This document shows, piece by piece, positions 42,726 through 52,062 of a DNA stretch of 64,000 nucleotides. The notes under the pieces are model-generated. The model did not search any database. It had not been told where the DNA came from and saw only the letters and a list, made by a program, of their open reading frames with translations. The translations under genes and the position numbers were made by a program. The DNA is from Putridiphycobacter sp965230195 (lineage in GTDB: Bacteria; Bacteroidota; Bacteroidia; Flavobacteriales_D; Crocinitomicaceae), in assembly GCA_965230195.1 (NCBI GenBank), contig OZ245997.1:4650001-4714000 (forward strand), in the 5' to 3' direction. Position 1 is the stretch's first letter. The number at the start of each line of letters is the position of its first letter.

Positions 42726-43928
42726 TTAATCTTTCGAAATTCTGAGAATTAACCGCTGAATTTCAATTTTAATTACAAAAATAAAAAGTAATATCAGAAG
42801 TATTACAAATAATATTCCATAAATCAGACTTTCATTTCCTAAAGTGATACCATTATCCAAAAATAACTGCTGTATTAAAAGTAATTTAATAACCAAAACC
42901 ACTCCCAAAGCAATTAGTGATATTACCCCTACTGTTTTGAGCAATTGAAACACCACAAGGCGGCTAATTATCACTGGTTGATATCCTATTTCGAGTAATA
43001 CTTTTATCTCTGCTTTCAGATTAATAATCATCATCTGGAAATATTGAACTAAACTTAAAATGGCCATGGTTAGGATTAACAATGAGAAAATCAGGACAAA
43101 GAAAATAATATTACCAGCATAGGCTTTTAATTGGCCAAGTCCTAAGGCTGACTCGGAAATGTCAAGATTCATTTCCTCAATCAGGTTCCTGATTTCAGAA
43201 AAATTGTCTTCATCTGCTACCACAAATAACCTGTTAGGTAAGCTCTTCTTTGAATGTCCGTATAAATCATTAGAATAATTAATAAACGATTCCGGTACTA
43301 AAACAGCATTGATTTGAGAAGAGAATCCTACAACTTTAGCTAATCTAACATCTTTCAAACGATTACCTTCCATATGTAATCTTAACCTTACTGATTTTAC
43401 AAACTCTTCCGAAACCTGTGGCAATCCCTGACTTGGTGCAATTCCGTAATTAACAAGAATCAAAAAGTCTTTTGGTAAAATAACCGGAATAAATTCTGAT
43501 GCTTCCGACCATGACCAATTCAGTGAATCTACCCCCTTGATAAATCGGTCCGGTGCTGATTGTAAGAACATATTGGCATAAAATCCTGGCAAACCATCTC
43601 CAGGGTTTTCAGAAATGCCTACCTCATAATTAGCTGATAAAAATGTGCCCAGATCTTTAATTGCCGGATTGTCAAGCAAAGATTTTACTTCTGTATCCGT
43701 AAAACCAGTCGAGTTAAGCCCCATACTGGTCATTCTGGTTACTCTTTTTTGTAAAATCATGCTATTAGCTCCAAAAACGGATTCATTTGATTCACCGGCA
43801 TTCATCAAATCAATGTAAAGCATAATCCCCATTAATGTTGTCAGCGTTCCTAAAAACAATCCTGAAACAGAAAACCAAAACTGAATTTTATTCTTTCTGG
43901 CAAACAATATTTTTTTCAGAACACTCAT
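42726..43928 (-). CDS. ABC transporter permease of the MacB/FtsX type
   Basis: The protein has 400 residues. An N-terminal membrane segment (residues 21-39) precedes a periplasmic domain of about 230 residues, and three C-terminal membrane segments start at about 283, 328 and 368. This is the FtsX/MacB topology. Its ATPase partner overlaps the start codon by four bases (the ATPase stop is at 43925). The N-acetyltransferase gene is first in the operon. The substrate is not predictable from the sequence. Confidence 0.83.
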   Translation of the reverse strand: MSVLKKILFARKNKIQFWFSVSGLFLGTLTTLMGIMLYIDLMNAGESNESVFGANSMILQKRVTRMTSMGLNSTGFTDTEVKSLLDNPAIKDLGTFLSANYEVGISENPGDGLPGFYANMFLQSAPDRFIKGVDSLNWSWSEASEFIPVILPKDFLILVNYGIAPSQGLPQVSEEFVKSVRLRLHMEGNRLKDVRLAKVVGFSSQINAVLVPESFINYSNDLYGHSKKSLPNRLFVVADEDNFSEIRNLIEEMNLDISESALGLGQLKAYAGNIIFFVLIFSLLILTMAILSLVQYFQMMIINLKAEIKVLLEIGYQPVIISRLVVFQLLKTVGVISLIALGVVLVIKLLLIQQLFLDNGITLGNESLIYGILFVILLILLFIFVIKIEIQRLILRISKD

Positions 43929-44566
43929 AGATTAAAAACTTTGGCTTCCTTTAAATTATAGATATCGTCAAGAGTGGTTAGAATAATACCCGCTTTTTGC
44001 TTTGAGGCTTCATCTAAAATCAATTGAAGTGCAATTTCAGTATTCTGGGGATCAAGATGACTAAATGGTTCATCCAAAATGAAACATTCTGTTGGTTGAC
44101 AAAGTGCCCTGATAATAGCTACCCGCTGCTTTTGTCCCATTGATAAGGTTTTACAAATCTGATTTTTTTGTTCCTGGATACCAAGAACCCCCATAAAATG
44201 CTCAATTTCCTCCAATTGATAGAAATCTGTCAGTTCATTCTTCACCAGAATATTATCTAAAACAGTCAGATTTTCAAAAAGTTTCAGGGTTTGAAACACA
44301 GTTGATATTCTATTTTTTCTGAGTTCAGCCCAATCATTGATGGTCAATCGATTGATATCTTTTTCATCAAACAGAATTTGACCCCTATAATCATTTCTTT
44401 GTCCCGTCAGGTAACTTACAAAAGTACTCTTTCCTGTTCCGCTGGCCGCACGAACAACCGTAATTCCATTTCCGTCAATCACTGCATCCTTATCCCATAA
44501 ATCACTGCTTTCGAAATCCAGGTTCGAAATCATTTCAGGTTGAATATTGTTAATATGGATTTTCAT
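43925..44566 (-). CDS. ABC transporter ATP-binding protein
   Basis: The protein has 213 residues. The P-loop is RAASGTGKSTFVSYLTGQ, the Q-loop VFQTLKLFENLTVL, the signature LSMGQKQRVAIIRAL and the Walker B ECFILDEPFSHLDPQN. It powers the permease downstream, whose start overlaps its stop codon by four bases. The protein is shorter than usual LolD/MacB-type ATPases (about 220-235) but has all motifs. Confidence 0.92.
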   Translation of the reverse strand: MKIHINNIQPEMISNLDFESSDLWDKDAVIDGNGITVVRAASGTGKSTFVSYLTGQRNDYRGQILFDEKDINRLTINDWAELRKNRISTVFQTLKLFENLTVLDNILVKNELTDFYQLEEIEHFMGVLGIQEQKNQICKTLSMGQKQRVAIIRALCQPTECFILDEPFSHLDPQNTEIALQLILDEASKQKAGIILTTLDDIYNLKEAKVFNL

Positions 44567-44569
44567 TTA

Positions 44570-45013
44570 CTAATTGTCCTTTATCATTTCAATATGTGGA
44601 ATTCCATCTTCTAAATACGATTTTCCGGTATATTCAAAACCGATATTAGCATAAAACTTTTCCAAATGAGCTTGTGCTGATATCCTGATAGAATTACCAG
44701 GCCACTTTTCCTGAATAAATACTAATACCTCTAACATCATTTTTTCTCCCAATGATGCTTTTCTGTATGTTTGCTCAACCGCAACCCTGCCAATTGAGGC
44801 CTCCGGATAGGATATACCGGGAGGTAATATACGGGCAGTTGCAATAATTTTCTCATCTTTTATTCCCAGATAATGAAAAGCAAGTTTATCCTTCCCATCC
44901 AGCTCAGGATATGGGCAATCCTGTTCAACTACAAAAATATTTGTCCTCAATTGAAGAACATCATATAACTCGTTAAGGCTTAAATTACTGAAGTTTTTGA
45001 TTTCGGATTCCAT
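44570..45013 (-). CDS. GNAT-family N-acetyltransferase, ElaA-like
   Basis: The protein has 147 residues. The opening NELYDVLQLRTNIFVVEQDCPYPELDGKD is characteristic of the ElaA family, and the acetyl-CoA-binding motif is IGRVAVEQTYRKASLGEKMM. The C-terminal end is FYANIGFEYTGKSYLEDGIPHIEM. ElaA-like enzymes are cytoplasmic acetyltransferases of unknown physiological substrate. The gene starts the operon with the ABC pair, three bases upstream of the ATPase start. Confidence 0.88.
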   Translation of the reverse strand: MESEIKNFSNLSLNELYDVLQLRTNIFVVEQDCPYPELDGKDKLAFHYLGIKDEKIIATARILPPGISYPEASIGRVAVEQTYRKASLGEKMMLEVLVFIQEKWPGNSIRISAQAHLEKFYANIGFEYTGKSYLEDGIPHIEMIKDN

Positions 45014-45114
45014 TTAATCTTCTCATTAAAGTAGCAGACATACAATTCTACGAAGCTAACAAATATCTGTTTTTAAAATATTTTAATTTAGTGTTAATAC
45101 TGTTAAATATTACC

Positions 45115-45122
45115 TAAATTTG
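45115..45122 (+). promoter_or_regulatory. Predicted -7 promoter box of the secreted T9SS type A gene
   Basis: The sequence TAAATTTG matches TAnnTTTG, 30 bases upstream of the ATG at 45153. Confidence 0.55.
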
Positions 45123-45152
45123 ATAACATAGATAACCTACAAAATTAATATT

Positions 45153-45980
45153 ATGAAGAAATTTTTACTTTCTGCAGTTGCTTTTTTTGCGCTGTCTGTA
45201 AGTTACTCACAAGTTTATACCTGCAATGATTCCTTAGGATTTTCTGCATGGACTGCTGCTGACCTTGATATGGACGGCAACAATTTTGGCATCATAGACA
45301 TGACTGGTGCCGGATCATCAATTGATTCGCAGGGTGAGTGTGCTTTTTCCAGATCATGGGCTGCCCCATCAACTGCATTAAACCCGGACAACCTTTTCAT
45401 AAGCCCCGCTATTGATTGTTCTACCGGTTCGGGTATAACACTTAGTTGGAGTGCCGGAACACGTGAACCGACAGCTGATAATTTTTATGCTGAGCATTAT
45501 GCCGTATATGTTGTAACAAACGTTGCTTCAGTAATAACGGGGAATTTACCAACACCGGTTTATGAAACAACACTGCCTTCCGGAGATGCTATGTTCCCTC
45601 AAAATGTTGACATTTCAGGTCTTGCTGATGGTCAGGGAGCAGTTTATGTTGTTTTCAGACACTATAACTGTAGTGATTTAAACTTTATTGTAATTGATGA
45701 TGTTGCTGTAAATGGTGATTTTGTTTCAGTTGAAGAAAATGAATTAACTGTATTGAATGCTTATCCGAATCCGACAAATGATCAGTTTAACATTTCTCTG
45801 AATGAGCCTGCTTCATCAGTTTCAGTAATGACAATGGATGGAAAAATTGTAGCGAATTACAATGAGATTAATTCAACACTGGTTACTGTTGGTGTTTCTG
45901 ACCTGGAAGCTGGTATGTACATTTATGAAGTGACAACAAAAGAAGGAAAGAAAGTGAGAAATTCCTTCGTTAAGCAATAA
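45153..45980 (+). CDS. T9SS type A secreted protein with choice-of-anchor J domain
   Basis: The protein has 275 residues. A signal peptide (MKKFLLSAVAFFALSVSYSQ) precedes a beta-sandwich of the cleaved-adhesin/choice-of-anchor J type (CNDSLGFSAWTAADLDMDGNNFGI...SRSWAAPSTALNPDNLFISPAIDC). The last 85 residues are a type A T9SS sorting domain (LTVLNAYPNPTNDQFNISL...AGMYIYEVTTKEGKKVRNSFVK). The product should be secreted to the cell surface or medium. The 27-base gap to the terminator stem makes this a single-gene unit. Confidence 0.92.
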   Translation: MKKFLLSAVAFFALSVSYSQVYTCNDSLGFSAWTAADLDMDGNNFGIIDMTGAGSSIDSQGECAFSRSWAAPSTALNPDNLFISPAIDCSTGSGITLSWSAGTREPTADNFYAEHYAVYVVTNVASVITGNLPTPVYETTLPSGDAMFPQNVDISGLADGQGAVYVVFRHYNCSDLNFIVIDDVAVNGDFVSVEENELTVLNAYPNPTNDQFNISLNEPASSVSVMTMDGKIVANYNEINSTLVTVGVSDLEAGMYIYEVTTKEGKKVRNSFVKQ

Positions 45981-46002
45981 TCCAATAACATTTTTTAATT
46001 TT

Positions 46003-46036
46003 AAAGGTGATCCATCATGATGGATCACCTTTTTTT
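46003..46036 (+). terminator. Intrinsic terminator of the secreted type A gene
   Basis: A perfect stem AAAGGTGATCCATCA / TGGATCACCTTT, loop about three bases, is followed by a T run. It ends ten bases before the ATG of the HD gene, so it may also work as an attenuator of that gene. Confidence 0.85.
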
Positions 46037-46045
46037 AGCCATCAG

Positions 46046-46702
46046 ATGGAAAAAGAAATCATTATTCAACGTTTAACAGAAACAATTAAACAAAAATTTG
46101 AGGGAGATTCAAGTGGACATGACTGGTTTCATATTGAAAGAGTATGGAAAACAGCAAAACGCATTGCCCAACATGAAAATGCCAACGTATTTATCACTGA
46201 ACTTGGTGCTTTATTACATGATATAGCAGATCATAAATTTACTGATAACTTTGAGGAGGCATCAATTAATTTAACTGCAGAAATGCTCAGCCCATTTCCT
46301 ATTGATGATGCAGATTTGAAACAAGTTCAGCATATCGTTCTGAATTGTTCATATAAAGGTGGAGTTACAGCAAATAAAATGCAATCAATTGAAGGAAAAA
46401 TAGTTCAGGATGCTGATAAACTTGACGCTATTGGGGCCATTGGAATTGCCCGTGCTTTTGCATTTGGAGGCAAGTTCGGATCTATTTTGTATGATCCGAC
46501 CATTTCACCAATCGATCATCAAACCCTTGAATCATATCAAAAAAACAGGAGTCATACCATAAACCACTTTTATGAAAAACTACTAAAGTTAAAGGATCTG
46601 ATGTATTCAAATACGGCCAGGGAACTGGCACAACAAAGACATGAATTTATGGAGGCGTACCTTAAACAATTTTATATTGAATGGGAAGCCAAAATTGATT
46701 AA
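46046..46702 (+). CDS. HD-domain phosphohydrolase
   Basis: I place the start at 46046 (MEKEIIIQRL), because the frame's upstream 13 codons lie in the terminator stem. The 218-residue protein has the HD motif: HDWFHIERVWKTAKRI, ALLHDIADHK, the later DADKLDAIGAIGIARAF. These are the metal-binding residues of the HD superfamily in the YpgQ/YedJ-like group, which hydrolyse nucleotides or phosphomonoesters. The substrate is unknown. The next gene starts 11 bases after the stop. Confidence 0.9.
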   Translation: MEKEIIIQRLTETIKQKFEGDSSGHDWFHIERVWKTAKRIAQHENANVFITELGALLHDIADHKFTDNFEEASINLTAEMLSPFPIDDADLKQVQHIVLNCSYKGGVTANKMQSIEGKIVQDADKLDAIGAIGIARAFAFGGKFGSILYDPTISPIDHQTLESYQKNRSHTINHFYEKLLKLKDLMYSNTARELAQQRHEFMEAYLKQFYIEWEAKID

Positions 46703-46713
46703 CTTTACTGGTT

Positions 46714-47340
46714 ATGAAATCCTTTTTTGCACTCACAATACTATTAATCACCTCACTCAACCTTTTTGGCCAAAATAACAGATTGGGAGTTGAAATCACG
46801 CCAACCTACCACTTTCAGTTACTAAAAAACCAGCAAACAAATCTTAGGTCTACAGTATCCGGGCAAGGATTTTCAACCGGTATTATTTACCAAAGAAAAT
46901 TTGGAGATTTTACACGTTTCGACACAGGGTTAAAATTTGATTTCATTGCCTTTAATCAAAAAAGCGGAGACTTTTTATTGACCAGTTATCGTGCATCAGG
47001 TTTAAACGTACCATTGGTGTTTTCCAGAAACATAGGACTTTCTGAAAACTGGCATTATGTTTTTGGTGGTGGCTTTTCTTACCTCTTTTCCAATCGAATT
47101 CTAAGTCTGGGTAACTGGATTAACATCAATTCTACCGTTAATCAATTACAACCTTATATTACTCTGGGGTTTAAATATCTTCCAAGAGTAGATAGTCATT
47201 TTGAACTGGTTGTAAATGGAAGATATGGTGTAATTGACAATTATACTAAGCCTACACAAAACTCTTCTGATGCTAATACACATTTGGCAGCATTCGAATT
47301 TTCAATCAAATATTTTATTCAGACTGGTAACGAAAACTGA
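46714..47340 (+). CDS. Outer-membrane beta-barrel protein
   Basis: The protein has 208 residues with a signal peptide ending LNLFGQ. The mature chain consists of amphipathic strands (LGVEITPTYHFQLLK, STGIIYQRKFGDFTRFDTGLKFDF, WHYVFGGGFSYLFSNRI) and ends FEFSIKYFIQTGNEN. It looks like a small OmpW/PorT-type barrel of eight strands. It is downstream of the HD gene and upstream of the PorE-like gene. No specific function is assignable. Confidence 0.7.
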   Translation: MKSFFALTILLITSLNLFGQNNRLGVEITPTYHFQLLKNQQTNLRSTVSGQGFSTGIIYQRKFGDFTRFDTGLKFDFIAFNQKSGDFLLTSYRASGLNVPLVFSRNIGLSENWHYVFGGGFSYLFSNRILSLGNWININSTVNQLQPYITLGFKYLPRVDSHFELVVNGRYGVIDNYTKPTQNSSDANTHLAAFEFSIKYFIQTGNEN

Positions 47341-47421
47341 AAAAACAGTTAAATTTACAGCAGTATTGTACTGAATAGTCGCGGTACGACTTTTGCAAGC
47401 CATAAAACCAAAACAGTCTAA

Positions 47422-49548
47422 ATGAAAAATTATTTAATACTTCTGGGGTGTCTCCTAATTGTTAACAATGCATTTAATCAGGACGAGGATGAATCGTGCA
47501 CAATGCCTGATAAAAAAGTAATGAAATTAGTGAAAGCAGCTGAGAGTCCAAAAATAGACTTTAGAGAACGCTCACAACTCTATCTTGAAGCAATAGAACT
47601 GGATGACGAAAAAGCCTTTACTGTTTTCGCCTATGCTGAATACTTATTTGACAGGGCACAAAAGAAATATGAGGATTACAAAAGAGGTATGGCTAATTAT
47701 GCGATTGTAAAAAATCAATTCAATGCAGTAGAATCAAAATACCAGACGGTGATAGATTTATGTCCTGAATTTAATGCCACAACGTATTACAAATTAGGTT
47801 TTATCAATTTTTACATACAAAATGATAAGGAATCCGGCAAATCTTATTTCAAGCAATTTTTGAGCTACCATAGTGATGATCCCAACCGGTATCCTGAAGA
47901 ATATGTTGAATTAAAAAGTGGTGTTACACGACTGTTGGAAGAACTTGAAAAAGAAGAATCTTACGCCAAAGCATTTTATGATAACCCTGTACCATACGAC
48001 CCTGTAATGGTTAGAAATGTATCTACTGAAAAGGATGAGTATCTGCCAATGATTTCGCCCGATAACGAGCTGATATTTTATACCAGACGAGGGGATGAAC
48101 GGAACCTTGGTGATTTTCATACTAATCTTAAAGAAGTATTTTCAGTTAGTCAGCGACCAAATGTACTGACAGATTTTAATCGTGGAAATCCGCTTGTCAG
48201 ACCATTTAATACTGACGAATTTGACAATTATGGGGGAATATCACTCTCAATTGATAATAAGGAAATGTTTATATGTGCATGTAAAGTTGAAGACGTTCAG
48301 GGACAGCCATTTAAAAATTGTGACATCTATGTAACTTATTTTAAAAGAAGTGGCAAAGGGGGGTATGACTACGTTTGGACAGACCTTGAAAATCTAGGCT
48401 CAAATATCAATACTAATACTGGTTGGGAAGCACAGCCTACCCTGTCAGCAGATGGTAATACCTTGTATTTTTCTGCATTCAGAAAAAATACCAAACTGAC
48501 TGACATCTACTATTCTGAAAGACAAAAAGATGGTTCATGGTCCTTAGCTAAACCGGTTCCCGGACCAATTAATACTGACGGCCATGATAAATCTCCCTTT
48601 CTTCACCAGGACTCGGAAACAATGTATTTTGTTTCGCAGGTGAGTGAAACCAGAACCGGAGCCGGAGAACCAGGTAATTTTGATGTTTTCTACTCAAGAA
48701 AAGATGAAAATGGCAACTGGGCTGAACCTAAAAACCTAGGCTACCCTATTAACAGTGCTGACAATGAGCTGGGATTAATTGTTTCAACTGATGGTAAACT
48801 GGCCTATATCGCCAGTGATAAAGGAGAAAGTAACAGCAGTGAAGGTGGTGGTGTGGATTTGTATTACTTTGAGCTTTATGAAGCTGCACAGCCTCAAAAA
48901 GTGTTATTTGTAAAAGGAGAAGTAAAAGATGAAGAAGGCGACCCGATAAAAGATGCCAAAGTTGAGATTCAATACAACGAAAAAGGAGAGTCAGTTGAAG
49001 TTAATATCAATGGGGATGATGGTAAATTTGCCGCTGTTATAGAAGTGGACGAACCGCAAGATGTTCTCGTTTCAGTAAAAAAGAAAGGTTTTTCTTTCGA
49101 TACTCAAATCATTACAAAAGAAGAAATTGACCACAGGAAAACGGCTGATGAAACCTTTAGAAAAGAATCATTTAGCATGGAAATAGATGAGCTGGAAGTC
49201 GGGAAATCTTTTACAATCAACAATATTCTTTTTGCAACAGACTCATATGAATTGAGTAAAAGGTCCAAATTTGTTCTCAATCAATTTATCTCCTTCTTAA
49301 AGGAAAATCCTGATATTACAGTCACTATTGAAGGTCATACAGATGATGTTGGGGACAATAATAAAAACTTGACCTTAAGTAAAAACAGAGCAAATTCGGC
49401 AATGAATTATATAGTATCACAAGGTATTTCTGAAAGCAGATTGAAAGCTATTGGTTATGGTGAAACCCGACCAAAAGTACCCAATACTTCAAGTAGTAAT
49501 CGCTCAAAAAACAGACGTACAGACTTTAAATTAACTGGAGGAATCTAA
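47422..49548 (+). CDS. PorE-like OmpA-family protein (TPR, beta-propeller, CarboxypepD_reg, OmpA)
   Basis: The protein has 708 residues. After a signal peptide come TPR-like helices (to about 185), a WD40/PD40-type propeller (about 195-480, with EYLPMISPDNELIFYTRRGD, AQPTLSADGNTLYFSAF, DKSPFLHQDSETMYFVSQV), a carboxypeptidase-regulatory-like domain (about 495-570) and a C-terminal OmpA domain with NNILFATDSYELSKRSKFVL, EGHTDDVGD and NRANSAMNYI. The arrangement matches PorE of the type IX secretion system, where the OmpA part contacts peptidoglycan. Other genes of that architecture exist in this phylum, so the PorE assignment is tentative. Confidence 0.82.
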   Translation: MKNYLILLGCLLIVNNAFNQDEDESCTMPDKKVMKLVKAAESPKIDFRERSQLYLEAIELDDEKAFTVFAYAEYLFDRAQKKYEDYKRGMANYAIVKNQFNAVESKYQTVIDLCPEFNATTYYKLGFINFYIQNDKESGKSYFKQFLSYHSDDPNRYPEEYVELKSGVTRLLEELEKEESYAKAFYDNPVPYDPVMVRNVSTEKDEYLPMISPDNELIFYTRRGDERNLGDFHTNLKEVFSVSQRPNVLTDFNRGNPLVRPFNTDEFDNYGGISLSIDNKEMFICACKVEDVQGQPFKNCDIYVTYFKRSGKGGYDYVWTDLENLGSNINTNTGWEAQPTLSADGNTLYFSAFRKNTKLTDIYYSERQKDGSWSLAKPVPGPINTDGHDKSPFLHQDSETMYFVSQVSETRTGAGEPGNFDVFYSRKDENGNWAEPKNLGYPINSADNELGLIVSTDGKLAYIASDKGESNSSEGGGVDLYYFELYEAAQPQKVLFVKGEVKDEEGDPIKDAKVEIQYNEKGESVEVNINGDDGKFAAVIEVDEPQDVLVSVKKKGFSFDTQIITKEEIDHRKTADETFRKESFSMEIDELEVGKSFTINNILFATDSYELSKRSKFVLNQFISFLKENPDITVTIEGHTDDVGDNNKNLTLSKNRANSAMNYIVSQGISESRLKAIGYGETRPKVPNTSSSNRSKNRRTDFKLTGGI

Positions 49549-49550
49549 GA

Positions 49551-50108
49551 TTACCCTCTCAATACTACTTTTCGGAAGATAAGCGTAGTGAAAATGGAGA
49601 AAAATAAGGCCATTACCAAACCAAAAGCCAGGTAACCTATTGCTAAAGATTTTGCCGACAAAATTGGTGTAGCCTGATCCTCCTGATTTTCGATATAGTC
49701 AAGATAGGATTTATCGGCCCAGGTTGGATCTTCCTTTTGCAATTTTAAATAAGTAGCCTCATCAGGTACGTTTTGTATATTGGCATCTAACCTTTCAATC
49801 AATCTGCCTTCTACATATTCTGTATCAATTCGCGTATGATATAAATAGGTGAATAGCGCTAACAATAATACAAACACTGCTCCACCCTGCATACTTATTT
49901 TAAAATCATCTATAAATGAATTTTCTACAAAACCTTCCTTTTGTCTTACCGTAAACAAACCAATTGCTATAGCTGATAGTAATAAGAAAATGTTCCAGAA
50001 TCCGTTTAACTCAGCTGCAATGATCGGTTTTCCACCATAATAAAAGCCAAGTGTGATAACTATGGAAACCAGGAAACAGATCAATGCAATTCGAACCGGA
50101 ATTTTCAT
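49551..50108 (-). CDS. DUF4199-family membrane protein
   Basis: The protein has 185 residues. Three membrane segments lie in the first 90 residues (IALICFLVSIVITLGFYY, IFLLLSAIAIGLFTV, GAVFVLLLALFTYLYHT) and a fourth near 150-175, with a soluble stretch between. It matches the DUF4199 family, almost restricted to Bacteroidota and of unknown function. It lies directly downstream of yidC, eight bases after its stop codon; the coupling suggests a membrane-biogenesis association, but this is inference. Confidence 0.85.
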   Translation of the reverse strand: MKIPVRIALICFLVSIVITLGFYYGGKPIIAAELNGFWNIFLLLSAIAIGLFTVRQKEGFVENSFIDDFKISMQGGAVFVLLLALFTYLYHTRIDTEYVEGRLIERLDANIQNVPDEATYLKLQKEDPTWADKSYLDYIENQEDQATPILSAKSLAIGYLAFGLVMALFFSIFTTLIFRKVVLRG

Positions 50109-50116
50109 AATTTAAG

Positions 50117-51970
50117 TTATCTTCTTTTAGCTTTTGCTCTTTCTTGCTGTAATTTTTGAGCCTCCTCCAAACGTTGTGCAAATCTTGACTTTTCTTTCTT
50201 CTTTTTAGGATTAGCCATATTTGCCTTCATTTTGGCATGAATCTTATCTTCATCAATCATAAATTTCTTGATGGCAAACATGATTCCCATTGTCATTAAA
50301 GTTGAAATGAAATAGTAAAAACTTAACCCTGAAGAATAAGTATTAAACCAGAAAATCATCATGATAGGAAAGAAATACATAATGTATTTCATATTCGGCA
50401 TTCCTTCCTGGGTTGGTTGCTGTAAATTAGAACTGTTAAAATGAGTATATAATAAAGTTGTAATAGCCATCAACAAGGTAAATAAACTGATGTGATTTCC
50501 ATAAATTGAAGTTAACACTGGTACCTCTGCAGTCCAGGAAGCAATTTGATCGTACGTCGATAAATCCTCAGCCCATAAAAACGTTTTTTGTCTTAAATCA
50601 ATTGATGATGGAAATAACCGGAATATTGCAATCAATATTGGAAACTGAATTAACATTGGTACACATCCTGACAGCGGACTTGCTCCGGCTTCCTTATACA
50701 AAGACATCAGGGCCTGCTGCTTTTTCATTCCATCCTCCTTCTTTGGATATTTCTTTGAAAGTTCAGCTATTTCAGGTTTTAAAACCCTCATCATTGCTGA
50801 TGATTTATACATTTTATAGTTTACCGGACTTAGTACAAGCTTAACAATAAACGTTAATAGTAAAATAGCCATACCAGCACTTAGTCCCCACCCCATAAGT
50901 GATTTAAACAAAGGCTGAAATGCATATACATTAATCCATCTGAAAATACCCATTCCAAGGTCTACAATATCTTCCGAACCGTTATTATGCAAAGCCAACA
51001 CATCATAATCATTTGGCCCTATATACCAATTTAAGCTAACGGTTTCATTCATATTGGACAGACCTAAGTTCAAATCTGCCTCAAAATCTTTCAGATAAGT
51101 TGAATCTTCTCTCTGCTTTACTGCTAAAGACGATCCTGCACTAAAACCGTCATCAGTCATTAAAATGGCGGAGAAAAACAATTGCTTAAAAGCAACCCAG
51201 TTGGTTTTAGCTTCAAATTCAAAATCATCATCTCCGGTTACTCCCATATAGTCGTACGACCCTTCGTCATCATAATAGAATGTAGCATTACGTTGCTCAT
51301 TCAACAAGTATTTTTCCGTTGATTTCAGCTTAAGGTCAGCAACCAATTTTGTTTTATTGGGTGCAGCTTTAGAAAAACCGTCAAATTTAATCAGGTAATT
51401 CAGGTCATAGGAATCATCCAGTAAGGTATAAACAAATGCTACAGTTTCACCATCAATATTTGAAGATAATGTGATGCTGTTTTCCGAAGATTCAATAGTG
51501 GTAAAGTCATAATCCTTAGTATTGATATTATTTCCACTTATTTCAATGTCAATTCCATAAACAGAATTAGAATCTAACAAATGTAAGTAATCATCAGCAT
51601 CACTTGCATAAGCCTCATAAGACTTATAGTTCTTAATATAAGCATTTTTCAAATGCCCTCCTTTAGAAGTGAATTCTAACTTTAACTTATCATTCTCAAG
51701 TGTGTAAATTTCTTCAGCCTTAACAACCGGCACTACATCCTGAGAGACCATTTGTGAAGAATCAGCAATATTTGAAGTATCTTTAACTTCAGCAAGAACT
51801 TCTTCCTGCACTTTTATTGAAGCCGTATCTAAATTGGCCTTAAGACTATCTACCTGAGCTTGTTTTGCCTTTGCAGCATTTACTTCATCCTCAGAAGGTG
51901 CATTGAATATACTAAATGCTAATAATATCCCACCTATTAACAATAATCCAATTACAGAATTTCTATCCAT
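50117..51970 (-). CDS. yidC: Membrane protein insertase YidC
   Basis: The protein has 617 residues. An N-terminal membrane segment (SVIGLLLIGGILLAFSIF) precedes an acidic linker and the large periplasmic beta-sandwich domain (about 85-370, from YTLENDKLKLEFTSKGGHL). The conserved insertase core follows: GWGLSAGMAILLLTFIVKLVLSPVNYKMYKSSAMMRVLKPEI, then GCVPMLIQFPILIAIFRLF, and the lysine-rich C-terminus. It inserts membrane proteins with or without SecYEG. The promoter box TAATTTTG lies at 51992-51999. Confidence 0.97.
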   Translation of the reverse strand: MDRNSVIGLLLIGGILLAFSIFNAPSEDEVNAAKAKQAQVDSLKANLDTASIKVQEEVLAEVKDTSNIADSSQMVSQDVVPVVKAEEIYTLENDKLKLEFTSKGGHLKNAYIKNYKSYEAYASDADDYLHLLDSNSVYGIDIEISGNNINTKDYDFTTIESSENSITLSSNIDGETVAFVYTLLDDSYDLNYLIKFDGFSKAAPNKTKLVADLKLKSTEKYLLNEQRNATFYYDDEGSYDYMGVTGDDDFEFEAKTNWVAFKQLFFSAILMTDDGFSAGSSLAVKQREDSTYLKDFEADLNLGLSNMNETVSLNWYIGPNDYDVLALHNNGSEDIVDLGMGIFRWINVYAFQPLFKSLMGWGLSAGMAILLLTFIVKLVLSPVNYKMYKSSAMMRVLKPEIAELSKKYPKKEDGMKKQQALMSLYKEAGASPLSGCVPMLIQFPILIAIFRLFPSSIDLRQKTFLWAEDLSTYDQIASWTAEVPVLTSIYGNHISLFTLLMAITTLLYTHFNSSNLQQPTQEGMPNMKYIMYFFPIMMIFWFNTYSSGLSFYYFISTLMTMGIMFAIKKFMIDEDKIHAKMKANMANPKKKKEKSRFAQRLEEAQKLQQERAKAKRR

Positions 51971-51991
51971 TATCTAAAATTTATGAATGTG

Positions 51992-51999
51992 CAAAATTA
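51992..51999 (-). promoter_or_regulatory. Predicted -7 promoter box of yidC
   Basis: Read on the minus strand, TAATTTTG matches TAnnTTTG, 22 bases upstream of the yidC ATG. Confidence 0.5.
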
Positions 52000-52062
52000 A
52001 CAATAAATAGGCAATAGGTCAGTTAAATTATAACTTTTTAAGCTTTTTATACAATTATTAAT

